Positions 1 through 7,479 of a stretch of DNA of 15,205 nucleotides are shown one piece after another. Location of the stretch: assembly GCA_030533315.1 (NCBI GenBank), contig JAUNJL010000014.1:32140-47344 (forward strand), given 5' to 3'. The stretch comes from Eubacteriales bacterium. Lineage in GTDB: Bacteria; Bacillota_A; Clostridia; Lachnospirales; Lachnospiraceae. The notes below the pieces were generated by a model. The model searched no databases and had not been told where the DNA came from. It saw only the letters and a program-made list of their open reading frames with translations. The number at the start of each line of letters is the position of its first letter. Position 1 is the stretch's first letter. The translations under genes and the position numbers were made by a program.

Positions 1-102
1 CCGCATCCGCACTCCTCGTCACCATGGTGGTGCTCGTGGTGATGCTCATGACCGCATCCGCACTCCTCGTCACCGTAATGATGCTCGTGGCGGTGGTGCT
101 CC
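1..102 (-). repeat. 51-bp in-frame tandem repeat coding a His/Cys-rich 17-residue unit
   Basis: Bases 1-51 and 52-102 are two tandem copies with a period of 51. The first 23 bases of each copy are identical; the rest has diverged but keeps the reading frame. Each unit encodes His- and Glu-rich residues followed by Gly-Asp-Glu-Glu-Cys-Gly-Cys-Gly on the minus strand. The array reaches the left edge, so more copies may lie outside. It sits in the metal-binding linker of the CobW-family protein. Because the period is a multiple of three, copy-number change would lengthen or shorten the metal-binding tail without a frameshift. Confidence 0.85.
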
Positions 103-728
103 TCCTCTCTGCGCAGTTCTTCTTCCAGAGAGACCGGATGCTCCATCACCTCCAGCAGCTTCCGGCCATCCAGCTTCTCGATTGGCGTGGTGATGATGGC
201 TGCCTTCGGATTGATCTCCCGCAAAAGCTCCATCGCCTTTTTCGCCTTCTCCTCATCCACGATATCCGTGCGGCTCATGATGATGGCCCCCGCATACTCC
301 ACCTGGTTATTGAAGAACTCCCCAAAATTCCTCATATACATCTTACACTTTTTGGCATCCACCACCGTGGTATAGCTGTTCAGTGCCAGCTCCTCCTCGC
401 AGGAGACATCCTGCACGGCCTTAATCACGTCCGACAGCTTGCCCACGCCGGAGGGCTCGATCAGGATGCGGTCCGGCTGATATCTGGACACCACTTCCTT
501 CAAGGATGCACCGAAATCTCCCACCAGAGAACAGCAGATACAGCCGGAGTTCATCTCACGGATCTGGATACCCGCCTCCTTCAAAAAACCGCCGTCAATC
601 CCGATCTCACCAAATTCGTTCTCAATGAGAACCACCTGCTCTCCTTGAAAAGCTTCCGTAAGGAGCTTTTTGATCAGTGTGGTTTTTCCAGCTCCCAAAA
701 AGCCCGAAATAATATCAATCTTTACCAT
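1..728 (-). CDS. CobW/COG0523-family GTP-binding metallochaperone, 3' end outside the window
   Basis: Open from an ATG at 728 to the left edge, 242 codons, with no stop in the window, so the C-terminal domain is missing here. An AAGGAG-type site lies about 9 bases before the start. Residues 9-17 are a Walker A motif (GFLGAGKTT). The family's metal-binding GCICC motif puts cysteines at 63, 65 and 66. Further on are an IEPSG motif and SRTD in the place of the NKxD guanine-specificity motif. The last 40 or so residues are very rich in His, with Glu, Asp and paired CGC, as in the metal-binding loop between the GTPase and CobW C-terminal domains. COG0523 proteins are cytoplasmic P-loop GTPases that deliver metals such as Zn, Co or Ni to client enzymes. 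Which metal is used here cannot be read from the sequence, and no client gene is adjacent. The gene is separated from its upstream neighbour by 215 bases and a probable terminator. Family is confident; metal and client are not. Confidence 0.93.
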   Translation of the reverse strand, partial: MVKIDIISGFLGAGKTTLIKKLLTEAFQGEQVVLIENEFGEIGIDGGFLKEAGIQIREMNSGCICCSLVGDFGASLKEVVSRYQPDRILIEPSGVGKLSDVIKAVQDVSCEEELALNSYTTVVDAKKCKMYMRNFGEFFNNQVEYAGAIIMSRTDIVDEEKAKKAMELLREINPKAAIITTPIEKLDGRKLLEVMEHPVSLEEELRREEEHHRHEHHYGDEECGCGHEHHHEHHHGDEECGC

Positions 729-758
729 AAAACATGACTCCTTTCAAACGCAGATCGA

Positions 759-782
759 CCAGGAAGCCCTTCGGCCCCCTGG
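759..782 (-). other. Leader hairpin 5' of the CobW-family gene
   Basis: In minus-strand RNA this segment can form a 10-bp stem with a GAAG tetraloop: CCAGG pairs with CCTGG, two G-U wobbles continue the stem, and GCC pairs with GGC. It lies about 30 bases 5' of the start codon and close to the ribosome binding site. There is no U-tract, so it is not a terminator. It could affect mRNA stability or translation; that role is inference. Confidence 0.4.
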
Positions 783-809
783 TTGTCTATCCCAAAATAT
801 AGATGAACA

Positions 810-836
810 TGGGGACATGACCTGGTCACATCCCCA
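810..836. other. Imperfect 27-bp palindrome, possible operator
   Basis: The arms TGGGGA and TCCCCA enclose a perfect inner palindrome, TGACC-T-GGTCA, centred on base 823. Two mismatched positions separate the arms from the core. The single-base centre makes an RNA hairpin poor, so a dimeric protein-binding site is the better reading. It lies about 80 bases before the CobW-family gene. It does not match a Zur or CcpA site that I recognise. A low-confidence pattern call. Confidence 0.3.
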
Positions 837-855
837 CCTCACTTCTCATACAGTC

Positions 856-875
856 GTCTGCGGATACCCGCAGAC
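856..875. other. Perfect 8-bp inverted repeat with 4-base loop
   Basis: GTCTGCGG and CCGCAGAC flank the loop ATAC. No T-tract follows on either strand, so it is unlikely to be an intrinsic terminator on its own. It lies just downstream of the probable terminator of the 77-residue gene and may act as a 3' stabilising stem or backup transcript end. Confidence 0.35.
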
Positions 876-904
876 AGCCAAAGCCTCCGGCCAATCCTCA
901 GAGG

Positions 905-931
905 AAAAAGCCAAGGCTGCGGCGCTTCGGC
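905..931 (-). terminator. Probable rho-independent terminator of the HPr-like gene
   Basis: On the minus strand, GCCGAAGC and GCCTTGGC pair around a 6-base loop, with one mismatch and one G-U pair, and are followed directly by five T residues. It begins 13 bases after the TGA of the 77-residue gene. Its position and U-tract support termination there and separate that gene from the CobW-family gene. The mismatch lowers certainty. Confidence 0.5.
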
Positions 932-943
932 CTCATCCTTTCA

Positions 944-1177
944 TCAACCGTTGATCATAAAGCTCATCAGCTTGTCAATATCGTCTTTCTCATATGCCAC
1001 GATCTCCAGCTCCGGGATCTCGCCATTGGAGAAAATATTTGCAAGAGATACATACTGAGACAATTTGGATTTCAGGTTCAGCCTGTCCCCCTCACCGGTA
1101 ACCAGCTCAACCTTGCCCTTGCAGCTGTCGATCACGTCAAAAAACTTCTCAATGTCTTTAATGTTCGATACCTTCAT
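944..1177 (-). CDS. Small HPr-like protein lacking the active-site histidine, function unknown
   Basis: A 77-residue protein. The ATG at 1177 has an AAAGGAG ribosome site 9 bases upstream. There is no signal peptide or membrane segment, so it is probably cytoplasmic. By eye it lines up with HPr, the PTS phosphocarrier, from HPr helix 1 onward: an amphipathic helix at residues 7-19, a strand containing VELVTGEGDRLNL, then NLKS (34-37) at the place of HPr's NLKS with the regulatory Ser46, an LxxIFSNG turn, an ELEIVAYEKDD strand and a last helix DKLMSFM. The region that carries His15 in HPr is absent, and the protein contains no histidine at all. B. subtilis Crh likewise lacks His15 and keeps Ser46, so a regulatory rather than phosphotransfer role is conceivable. 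I believe close relatives in Lachnospiraceae exist and some carry misleading names such as 'polya polymerase', but I cannot check this. It is monocistronic: own promoter, own terminator. Confidence 0.85.
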   Translation of the reverse strand: MKVSNIKDIEKFFDVIDSCKGKVELVTGEGDRLNLKSKLSQYVSLANIFSNGEIPELEIVAYEKDDIDKLMSFMING

Positions 1178-1275
1178 GTGAAATTACTCCTTTCCTTCAT
1201 ACAGGCCCCGCCATCCCATTTCCCAGGAAAACAAGGCGCCCGTATCACCATTAGCTGCTTTTCCAGTCCGCGCTC

Positions 1276-1304
1276 ATTATAACCCAGTTTTTTGGAAAAT
1301 GCAA
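1276..1304 (-). promoter_or_regulatory. Strong vegetative promoter for the HPr-like gene
   Basis: Read on the minus strand: TTGCAT (-35), a 17-base spacer, then TATAAT (-10), an exact -10 and a 4/6 -35 match with ideal spacing. It lies between the glgB stop and the 77-residue gene, giving a leader of roughly 90 bases. The strength suggests abundant, largely constitutive expression of that small protein. Confidence 0.82.
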
Positions 1305-1323
1305 TGGTTCTTTCTGATTTCCA

Positions 1324-3207
1324 TCAATACAGGAAGATCGCCACCCCGTAGGCGGGCAGCGGATAGGCAAAGGAGAATGGGCGATTGTCACAATCCTGTT
1401 TTTCTGCCTTGAACACCTTCTTCTCCGTCATACCGTTTTCATTGACAATGAGCGTATACTGTTTTTTTCTGGGAACACCCACCCGATAATCCGGGCGGTC
1501 TACCGGCGTAAAATTGCATACGATCAGCAGATTGTTCCTCTTCGTGGGAGATTTTCGCACAAAGCTGAAAATGCTCCTGTCGCCGTCATCCGGGTTGATC
1601 CACTCAAAGCCCTCGGGATCGCTGTCCATGGCGTACAGAGCCGGATATTTTCTGTACAGATGAAGAAGATCCCGCACAAAATCCTGAAGGTTCCTGTGGT
1701 TTTCCTCACTGAGCAGATACCAGTCAAGCTCCCGCTCCTCGCTCCACTCCCGAAGCTGCCCAAAATCCTGCCCCATGAAGAGGAGCTTTTTGCCCGGATG
1801 CCCCAGCATAAAGGCATAAGCGGCCTTTAAATTTTTAAACTTATCATCCAGCTCTCCCGGCATCTTGTTTACCATGGAGCATTTCAGATGCACCACCTCG
1901 TCATGGGAGATCACCAGCACGTATTTCTCACTGTAGGCATAGGTCATGGAAAACGTCATCTTGTTGTGGTTGTATTTTCGGAAATAGGGATCACATTTCA
2001 TATATTCCAGAAAGTCGTTCATCCATCCCATGTTCCATTTCAGAGAAAAGCCAAGGCCGTCGTCCTCCGCCTTTCCGGTGACCATGGGCCACGCGGTAGA
2101 CTCCTCGGCGATCATCACCGTCCCATGGTTCCTTCCCAGAACCACGGTATTCAGATGCTTGAAAAACTCAATGGCCTCCAGGTTCTTATTTCCGCCGTAC
2201 TTGTTTGCCACCCACTGTCCGTCCCGTTTCCCATAGTCCAGGTACAGCATGGAGGCCACCGCATCCACCCGAAGACCGTCCACATGGCACTCCTCCACCC
2301 AGAAAAGCGCATTTGCAATCAGGAAGTTTTTTACCTCCGCGCGGCCATAATTGTAAATCTTGGTACCCCAATCCGGGTGCTCGCCCTGACGGGGGTCTGC
2401 GTGCTCGTAAACCGCCGTGCCGTCGAAGCCTGCAAGGCCGTGGGCATCTCTGGGGAAATGCGCCGGAACCCAGTCCAGGATCACGCCGATCTTCTGCCGG
2501 TGGAGGTAATCCACCATGTATTTGAAACCCTGGGGCGTCCCGTAGCGGGAGGTGGGCGCATAATATCCGGTCACCTGATATCCCCAGGAACCGTCAAAGG
2601 GATGCTCAGCGATCCCCATCAATTCCACGTGGGTATAACCCATATCCTTCACGTATTTTGCCAGCTTCACGGCAAACTCCCGGTAATTGTAAAAGCCCTC
2701 GGGATTTTCATCTGTTTTGGGATGCTTCATCCAGGAACCGGGATGCACCTCATAGATGGCCATGGCCTGTTTTTTCTCATCAAACTTCGGCCTGTTTTTC
2801 ATCCAGGTATCATCCTTCCACACATAATCGCCGATGTCTGCGATCCTAGAAGCCGTTCCCGGCCGGAGCTCAGCGGCGTTCCCATAGGGATCCGCCTTGT
2901 AAAGGGGCTCGCCGTTGATTCCCTCAATGTAAAACTTATAAAGCTGCCCCACCTCGGCCTTTGGGACAAACACCTCGTAGACGCCGATGGGGCCTGTCTT
3001 CGTCATGGGATTCGCCTGGATATCCCATCCGTTAAAATCCCCCACCACGGACACGTACCTGGCATTCGGCGCCCAAACGGCGAAATAAACGCCATCCCTC
3101 CGGCGATAGGTCGTCGGGTGCGCCCCCAGCTTTTTATAGATGTCATAATGCGTCGCCTGGCCAAACAGATACTGGTCCAGCTCTGTAAAACGCAGTCTCT
3201 CTCCCAT
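1324..3207 (-). CDS. glgB: 1,4-alpha-glucan branching enzyme
   Basis: This 627-residue GH13 enzyme makes alpha-1,6 branches in glycogen by cleaving and transferring alpha-1,4 glucan chains in the cytoplasm. The ATG at 3207 is preferred over an in-frame start 84 bases upstream because a GGGAGG site lies about 8 bases before it and the protein then begins with a typical N-terminus. An N-terminal CBM48-like domain (about residues 37-125, YFAVWAPNA and VVGDFNGWD) precedes the catalytic barrel. Region I is DWVPAHF, region II GLRVDAV with nucleophile Asp315, region III IAEES with acid/base Glu368, and region IV SHDEVV with Asp436. A beta-sandwich C-terminal domain ends in AIFLY. Length is normal for short-N-terminus GlgB. 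Upstream on the same strand is another GH13 enzyme, 182 bases away, with no clear terminator between, so cotranscription is likely. glgA, glgC and glgP are not in the window. Confidence 0.97.
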   Translation of the reverse strand: MGERLRFTELDQYLFGQATHYDIYKKLGAHPTTYRRRDGVYFAVWAPNARYVSVVGDFNGWDIQANPMTKTGPIGVYEVFVPKAEVGQLYKFYIEGINGEPLYKADPYGNAAELRPGTASRIADIGDYVWKDDTWMKNRPKFDEKKQAMAIYEVHPGSWMKHPKTDENPEGFYNYREFAVKLAKYVKDMGYTHVELMGIAEHPFDGSWGYQVTGYYAPTSRYGTPQGFKYMVDYLHRQKIGVILDWVPAHFPRDAHGLAGFDGTAVYEHADPRQGEHPDWGTKIYNYGRAEVKNFLIANALFWVEECHVDGLRVDAVASMLYLDYGKRDGQWVANKYGGNKNLEAIEFFKHLNTVVLGRNHGTVMIAEESTAWPMVTGKAEDDGLGFSLKWNMGWMNDFLEYMKCDPYFRKYNHNKMTFSMTYAYSEKYVLVISHDEVVHLKCSMVNKMPGELDDKFKNLKAAYAFMLGHPGKKLLFMGQDFGQLREWSEERELDWYLLSEENHRNLQDFVRDLLHLYRKYPALYAMDSDPEGFEWINPDDGDRSIFSFVRKSPTKRNNLLIVCNFTPVDRPDYRVGVPRKKQYTLIVNENGMTEKKVFKAEKQDCDNRPFSFAYPLPAYGVAIFLY

Positions 3208-3261
3208 GTGAAATACCTCCCTAAGAGTGATATATTTTGCAGCAATCCATCCGACCCGCCC

Positions 3262-3357
3262 TGACCGCAGGAAGGCAGCGGAAATGCACATCCCCGACAG
3301 CCCTTTGTCCGGCTAATCTCCCATTCCCGCACACCTTTACGGCCGTTGACCGCAGGA
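3262..3357. repeat. 11-bp direct repeat in the gap before glgB
   Basis: TGACCGCAGGA occurs at 3262-3272 and again at 3347-3357, 85 bases apart, in the 182-base gap between glgB and the upstream GH13 gene. No convincing terminator was seen in this gap, nor a good glgB promoter. The repeat could be chance or a paired regulatory site. Confidence 0.25.
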
Positions 3358-3389
3358 CCGCAAAAAACAGCTTTCTCGGAAAAATCCCC

Positions 3390-4742
3390 CTATTCCATCG
3401 CAGCCAGGAGACTTTCGTTTGGCGCAAGCACCACCTTCAGGCATCCCTCCGATTCCTGAAGCTCCTCCTTTGTCACAAGGTTGCGCAGCACCTTTCCCCC
3501 CAGGGGAAGCCGGATGTTCATCTGTGCTTCCTTGTCATCGTTGTTCACCGCCGTGATCACGCCAGAGTCCCCCAGGATCCTGGCAAAAGCATATTGACGG
3601 TTGGTCAGGAGCAGCTCCTGATAGCGGCCCTCCTGAAGCGCCGGCTGTTCTCTTCGGATCTCTCCCAAGGTCCTGATCCAGGCAAGAAGCCTTGGATCAT
3701 CGGGATGTTCCAGAGCTTCTCTAAGTTTTACCGCCGGGCGGAGAGGATCGTCATTCGCCCCCTCCTTCCTTCCCTTGATTCCCCACTCGGAGCCGTAATA
3801 GATGGAGGGGATCCCCGGAAGGGTGTACAGCAGCGTGTGCACGGGATAAATATGCTCCGGAATGCGAAGCTTGGAGGCGATCCGATCCACGTCGTGGTTG
3901 TCCACGAAGGAATACAGCTTCATCCCCCTGTAAATTCCCCCATTCTGGTCAAACTCGCGGCGGATGGTATGGGCGATCTCAAAGTAATTGTGATCGTTGT
4001 GCCCGGAGTACAGCCCCTTATGAAGCTCGTAATTGGTCACGCTGTTCAGCTTGTCCGCACCTACATAGCGGCTGTAATCCCCATGGATCACCTCACCCAT
4101 CAGCCAAAAGTCCGCCTTTTTGCCATCCGTATAGCGGCGCATCTCCTCCATAAAAGAAAACTCCAGACAATCCGCACAGTCCAGGCGTATCCCATCGATG
4201 TCAAACTCATCAATCCAGAAGCCGATCACTCCCAAGATGTACTCCCGCACCCTCGGCTCCCAATAATTCAGGTTCACCAGCTCAAAGCAATTCCTCCACG
4301 CCTCGTAGCCAAAGCCATCGTGGTAGGGGGAATCCCAGCCGAAATTGATGCCCTTGAACCAAGAGCAGTAGGGGGAGCCTTCTCTGTTTTTCTGAATGTC
4401 CTGAAAGGCAAAAAACTCCCGCCCCGTGTGGTTAAACACCCCGTCAACCACCACCCTGATGCCTCTCTCATGTGCCGCCTTGACAAAGCTTTTAAAGTCC
4501 TCATTGTCCCCCAGGCGCCGGTCCACCAGCTTGTAATCCCTGGTATCATATCCATGGGAGGTCGACTCAAACAACGGTCCTATATAAATGGCTGTACAGC
4601 CCAGACTCTCAATATGCGGGATCCACTCCTCCAACTCGGGGAAACGGTGAGTCACCTCCTCCTGCTCATTTCTCCTAGGTGCCCCGGTCATCCCAATGGG
4701 ATACATATGATAAAACACCGCTTCTTCATACCATCTGCCCAA
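3390..4742 (-). CDS. GH13 alpha-amylase-family glycosidase, maltodextrin-degrading type
   Basis: A 450-residue glycoside hydrolase without signal peptide, so cytoplasmic. It begins with TTG at 4742; an AGGAGG site 8 bases upstream fixes this start. The barrel shows all four GH13 regions: DGVFNHTG (100-107), GIRLDCAD with nucleophile Asp188, LMGEVIHG with acid/base Glu217, and FVDNHDVDR with Asp284. LPGIPSIYYGSEWG follows, then a short beta domain with VITAVNNDD. It likely cleaves alpha-1,4 linkages in maltodextrins or cyclodextrins, as cyclomaltodextrinase and neopullulanase relatives do, but it lacks their long N-terminal domain and the exact specificity cannot be assigned. It is transcribed from its own strong promoter and probably co-transcribed with glgB, pointing to intracellular glycogen or maltodextrin turnover. 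Confidence 0.92.
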   Translation of the reverse strand: MGRWYEEAVFYHMYPIGMTGAPRRNEQEEVTHRFPELEEWIPHIESLGCTAIYIGPLFESTSHGYDTRDYKLVDRRLGDNEDFKSFVKAAHERGIRVVVDGVFNHTGREFFAFQDIQKNREGSPYCSWFKGINFGWDSPYHDGFGYEAWRNCFELVNLNYWEPRVREYILGVIGFWIDEFDIDGIRLDCADCLEFSFMEEMRRYTDGKKADFWLMGEVIHGDYSRYVGADKLNSVTNYELHKGLYSGHNDHNYFEIAHTIRREFDQNGGIYRGMKLYSFVDNHDVDRIASKLRIPEHIYPVHTLLYTLPGIPSIYYGSEWGIKGRKEGANDDPLRPAVKLREALEHPDDPRLLAWIRTLGEIRREQPALQEGRYQELLLTNRQYAFARILGDSGVITAVNNDDKEAQMNIRLPLGGKVLRNLVTKEELQESEGCLKVVLAPNESLLAAME

Positions 4743-4831
4743 TATGACGTCCTCCTGATCGCAATATTATTGGCTATTTATCCAAAAATCCCCTCTTTTT
4801 CAAACGAACTTTCGGACAATCAACTAAAGCC

Positions 4832-4860
4832 ATTATACCAATATGGATTCTTTCCGTCAA
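4832..4860 (-). promoter_or_regulatory. Near-consensus promoter of the GH13-glgB unit
   Basis: On the minus strand: TTGACG (-35, 5/6), a 17-base spacer, TATAAT (-10, 6/6). The predicted transcript starts around 4825 and leaves a leader of about 80 bases before the TTG start. A short CGAA-CT-TTCG palindrome lies just downstream of the -10 at about 4805-4814 and could be an operator. No CcpA cre box is recognisable. Confidence 0.85.
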
Positions 4861-4895
4861 TCTAAAACGGAGGGGAATCGGAAATTGCTTTCACG

Positions 4896-4951
4896 AAAAA
4901 ATGCACACAGGCAGAGCCGCCTTATTCGGCGTTTCTCTGCTGTGTGCATTT
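4896..4951 (-). terminator. Large rho-independent terminator of the envelope gene cluster
   Basis: A long hairpin: AAATGCACACAG (4899-4910) pairs perfectly with CTGTGTGCATTT (4940-4951), and the stem continues inward through CAGAG/CTCTG and CGCC/GGCG after a one-base bulge. On the minus strand it is followed by a run of six T residues. It lies 85 bases after the deacetylase stop and just before the GH13 promoter, so it insulates the two units. On the plus strand only TTT follows, so it is mainly one-directional. Confidence 0.88.
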
Positions 4952-5036
4952 CCCGTCCTTTATCCCTGTCCCAAAGCTCCGTCGTCCAAAGCCCCCAGGG
5001 CAACCGATCCTTCAGCACCCAGAAGAACCGGCAAAT

Positions 5037-6263
5037 TCAGCCGTCGCTGTACTCGCCTCCCGTCTCAGAGCCATCGGAGACACCGGGATCCCCCTCACCG
5101 TCGCTGTAGGTCTCCTCGCTGCCATCAGACACCTCCTCCGGCGCGCTCTCTTCGCCTCCTCCGGCTCCGGGGACCCTCCCGGCGTCAATGGAGCTCTGCC
5201 AAAAATCCGAGTAGGAAGCCGTCTGAAGGGCAACGCCCTTTGCCGCAGCCATCTCACTGAGCGTCACCAGCTTATAGCCCTGTTCCACCAGCTCCGGCAA
5301 AAATCTCTTCACCGCCTCCACCGTCGGCTGGTGGATGTCATGCATCAAAATGATGGAGCCGTCCGTCAAGTCTCCTCCCATCACGGAGTCGTAATCCCTC
5401 TGCGCATCCTTAAATTCCCAATCCCTGGAATCCGTGCTCCACATAAAGAAGGGCTTCCCCACCGTTTCCACAATATTCTGATCCCACTCGCCGTAGGGCG
5501 CCCTCGCCACGGAGGCTGGCTGCCCGCAGGCCCGGATCAGGGCGTCATCCGTATCCTCGAACTCCTTTTTGACCCCGCCCTGATCCAGGGTTCTCAGATT
5601 TTGGTGATCCCAGGAATGGCTCCCGATCTCGCAGCCCATCTCCGCCATGCGCTTTACCGTGCTCTGGTAATTCTCCACGTTCTGTCCCAGCATAAAGAAG
5701 GTCGCCCGGGAGTTGTTCTCCTCCAGGCAATCCAGAAGCTCGTCGGTGTAAGCCCCCGGCCCATCGTCAAAGGTCAGGGCAAGCAGCGTCCTCTTCTGGG
5801 TGGGGTCATAATTCCCCTGAGAATCAAAATAATAATCCTTGGCATCAATGGTGACCCACCCGGTCTTTACGTAGCCCTGGTCGTTAAAGCAATACTTCAC
5901 GCCGTCAATCTCCTGGATACCCGATGCGTAATATGTACTGTCTGGATTTTGGTACCAGCGTCCCTCCTCATCCATATGCCAGCCCACCGTCCGCTGGGAA
6001 ATTTTTCCCACGTCCCCTTCCCCCTTCAGCGGCTGACGGATGGCCGTATTGGGATCTGCCATGGCCGCGTTTGCCTGAACCTCCACGCGCTGAGAAGCGT
6101 CCTTGCCGCTTATCCGGCGGGCAATCGGAAGGATGATCCCCCGCACCACAAAGACCACAGCCAGCACCATCGCAGCTGCGTAGGTCGCCAGCCGGATGAT
6201 TTTTCTCCTCCTCATCTGACGCCTTTTTTTCCGAACCCTTTCACGAACAACTCTTCTGTCCAT
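5037..6263 (-). CDS. Membrane-anchored polysaccharide deacetylase with wall-binding-like repeats
   Basis: A 408-residue NodB-domain (CE4) enzyme, expected to remove N-acetyl groups from peptidoglycan or another wall glycan outside the cell. Residue numbers run from the ATG at 6263, chosen because GAGGG precedes it by 5 bases; an in-frame TTG at 6305 preceded by AGGA is the alternative and adds 14 residues. A very basic N-terminus leads into a single membrane helix at about 28-44. Residues 93-154 resemble choline-binding/CW-binding repeats (GWHMDEEGRWYQ, GVKYCFNDQGYVKTGW). The catalytic motifs are complete: TFDDGP (164-169), HSWDH (216-220), RAPYG (254-258), DSRDW (279-282) and LMH with His308. 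The C-terminus is a Gly/Ser/Asp/Glu-rich tail with SDG repeats. It is the last gene before the terminator and follows nagA by 112 bases. Family and motifs are certain; the glycan substrate is not. Confidence 0.93.
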   Translation of the reverse strand: MDRRVVRERVRKKRRQMRRRKIIRLATYAAAMVLAVVFVVRGIILPIARRISGKDASQRVEVQANAAMADPNTAIRQPLKGEGDVGKISQRTVGWHMDEEGRWYQNPDSTYYASGIQEIDGVKYCFNDQGYVKTGWVTIDAKDYYFDSQGNYDPTQKRTLLALTFDDGPGAYTDELLDCLEENNSRATFFMLGQNVENYQSTVKRMAEMGCEIGSHSWDHQNLRTLDQGGVKKEFEDTDDALIRACGQPASVARAPYGEWDQNIVETVGKPFFMWSTDSRDWEFKDAQRDYDSVMGGDLTDGSIILMHDIHQPTVEAVKRFLPELVEQGYKLVTLSEMAAAKGVALQTASYSDFWQSSIDAGRVPGAGGGEESAPEEVSDGSEETYSDGEGDPGVSDGSETGGEYSDG

Positions 6264-6375
6264 TTGAACCCTCATTTCAATTTCTGCAAAATCCCTGTTT
6301 TCCAATTTTATCCTACTGCTGATTCCTACTATAATCCATGGCGTCTTTTTATCTGTAATCTGCAGCTTTCTTTAT

Positions 6376-7479
6376 TTACAGGACCGAAACCAGCTCCAGA
6401 CTCTTTGTGACAAGAAGGGCATCCGCTTCCTTGCCCGGCACCAGAGAGCCCACCTGATCATAGATCCCAATGCTTTTTGCGGGATTCCTGGAAACGGCAA
6501 AGATCGCATCCCTGAGGGGAATCCCGAAGGAAACCGCCGTCCTCATACAGTCGAACAAATTGGTGGCCGAACCTGCCAGGGTACCGTCCTTTAAGGTCGC
6601 CCTGCGGTCCTTCACGGTAACCTCCTGTCCTCCCAGCTGATACGTTCCGTTTTCCATGCCGGCAGCCATCATGGAATCGCTGATAAGCACCACCCTTTCC
6701 GGTCCAAACATGGAAAAGGCGGACCGTATCACCGACGGATGGATGTGAAGACCGTCACAGATCAGCTCCACCATACACAAGGGATCGTCCAGGGCCGCAC
6801 CGATCAGGCCCGGTTCCCGATGCCCGAAGGGCTGCATGGCATTGTAAAGGTGGGTGATATGATGGGCTCCCCGCCTCATGGCCTCCGCCGCCGTGGAATA
6901 ATCCGCCCCCGTATGGCCCAGGGAGACACAGACCTCCTCATGCACCTGATCAATAAATTCCATTGCGCCCTCAACATTTGGCGCCAGCGTCACCAGCTTT
7001 ACCATGTGACCGCTGGCTTCATTCAGTTCTCTGAAATCCGCCGCATCCGGACGGCGAATGTGAGACTCCACATGGGCACCTTTCTTCCCTGGGTCCAGAT
7101 AGGGACCTTCCATGTTGATGCCTCGGATCACCGCTCCCTCCCTGTCGTCCGCAGCCTCCTTTGCCGTGGCAAAAATCTCTTTCAGCTCCTGGGAGGGAAG
7201 CGTCATGGAGGTGGGACAATAGGATGTGATCCCATGTTCCCTTTGGTATCTGAGGATGCGCCTTAAGCCCTCCGTATCTCCATCAGAAAAATCGTGGCCA
7301 GCCGCTCCGTGGCTGTGGATATCCACCAGCCCTGGAATGACCAAAAGCCCCCCTGCGTCGATCACCTCCTGATCCGAAACCTGCTCTTCTCTTTCTGCCA
7401 GCATATGCCCTTCGATGTAAAGATCCTTCTTTTGGAAGGTACCATCCTCCTGAAAAACTTCTCCATTCTTTATGATCAT
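6376..7479 (-). CDS. nagA: N-acetylglucosamine-6-phosphate deacetylase
   Basis: A 367-residue cytoplasmic amidohydrolase that converts GlcNAc-6-phosphate to glucosamine-6-phosphate plus acetate, feeding wall synthesis or glycolysis. Diagnostic residues are all present: the HSHG metal motif (His55, His57), NMEGP (Glu124), GHT (His189), THLYNAM (His210) and the catalytic Asp268 in ISDSM. Length is usual for NagA. The start is set at ATG 7479, 7 bases after GGAGG; an in-frame GTG at 7482 has only 4 bases of spacing. The start codon shares one base with the TGA of the preceding lipoprotein gene (TGATG), so translation is probably coupled and expression tied to that gene. No nagB or transporter is adjacent. 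Recycling of GlcNAc-6-P from wall material is the likely role. Confidence 0.96.
   Translation of the reverse strand: MIIKNGEVFQEDGTFQKKDLYIEGHMLAEREEQVSDQEVIDAGGLLVIPGLVDIHSHGAAGHDFSDGDTEGLRRILRYQREHGITSYCPTSMTLPSQELKEIFATAKEAADDREGAVIRGINMEGPYLDPGKKGAHVESHIRRPDAADFRELNEASGHMVKLVTLAPNVEGAMEFIDQVHEEVCVSLGHTGADYSTAAEAMRRGAHHITHLYNAMQPFGHREPGLIGAALDDPLCMVELICDGLHIHPSVIRSAFSMFGPERVVLISDSMMAAGMENGTYQLGGQEVTVKDRRATLKDGTLAGSATNLFDCMRTAVSFGIPLRDAIFAVSRNPAKSIGIYDQVGSLVPGKEADALLVTKSLELVSVL

Noticed and set aside
24..737. A plus-strand frame opposite the CobW-family gene
   Set aside because: The minus-strand frame carries Walker A, GCICC and the His-rich segment; the plus-strand product has none of these.
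1888..6410. Long plus-strand frames (about 458, 542 and 488 codons) opposite glgB, the GH13 gene and the deacetylase
   Set aside because: They are antisense shadows of well-supported genes, with low-complexity His/Pro/Leu-rich products.
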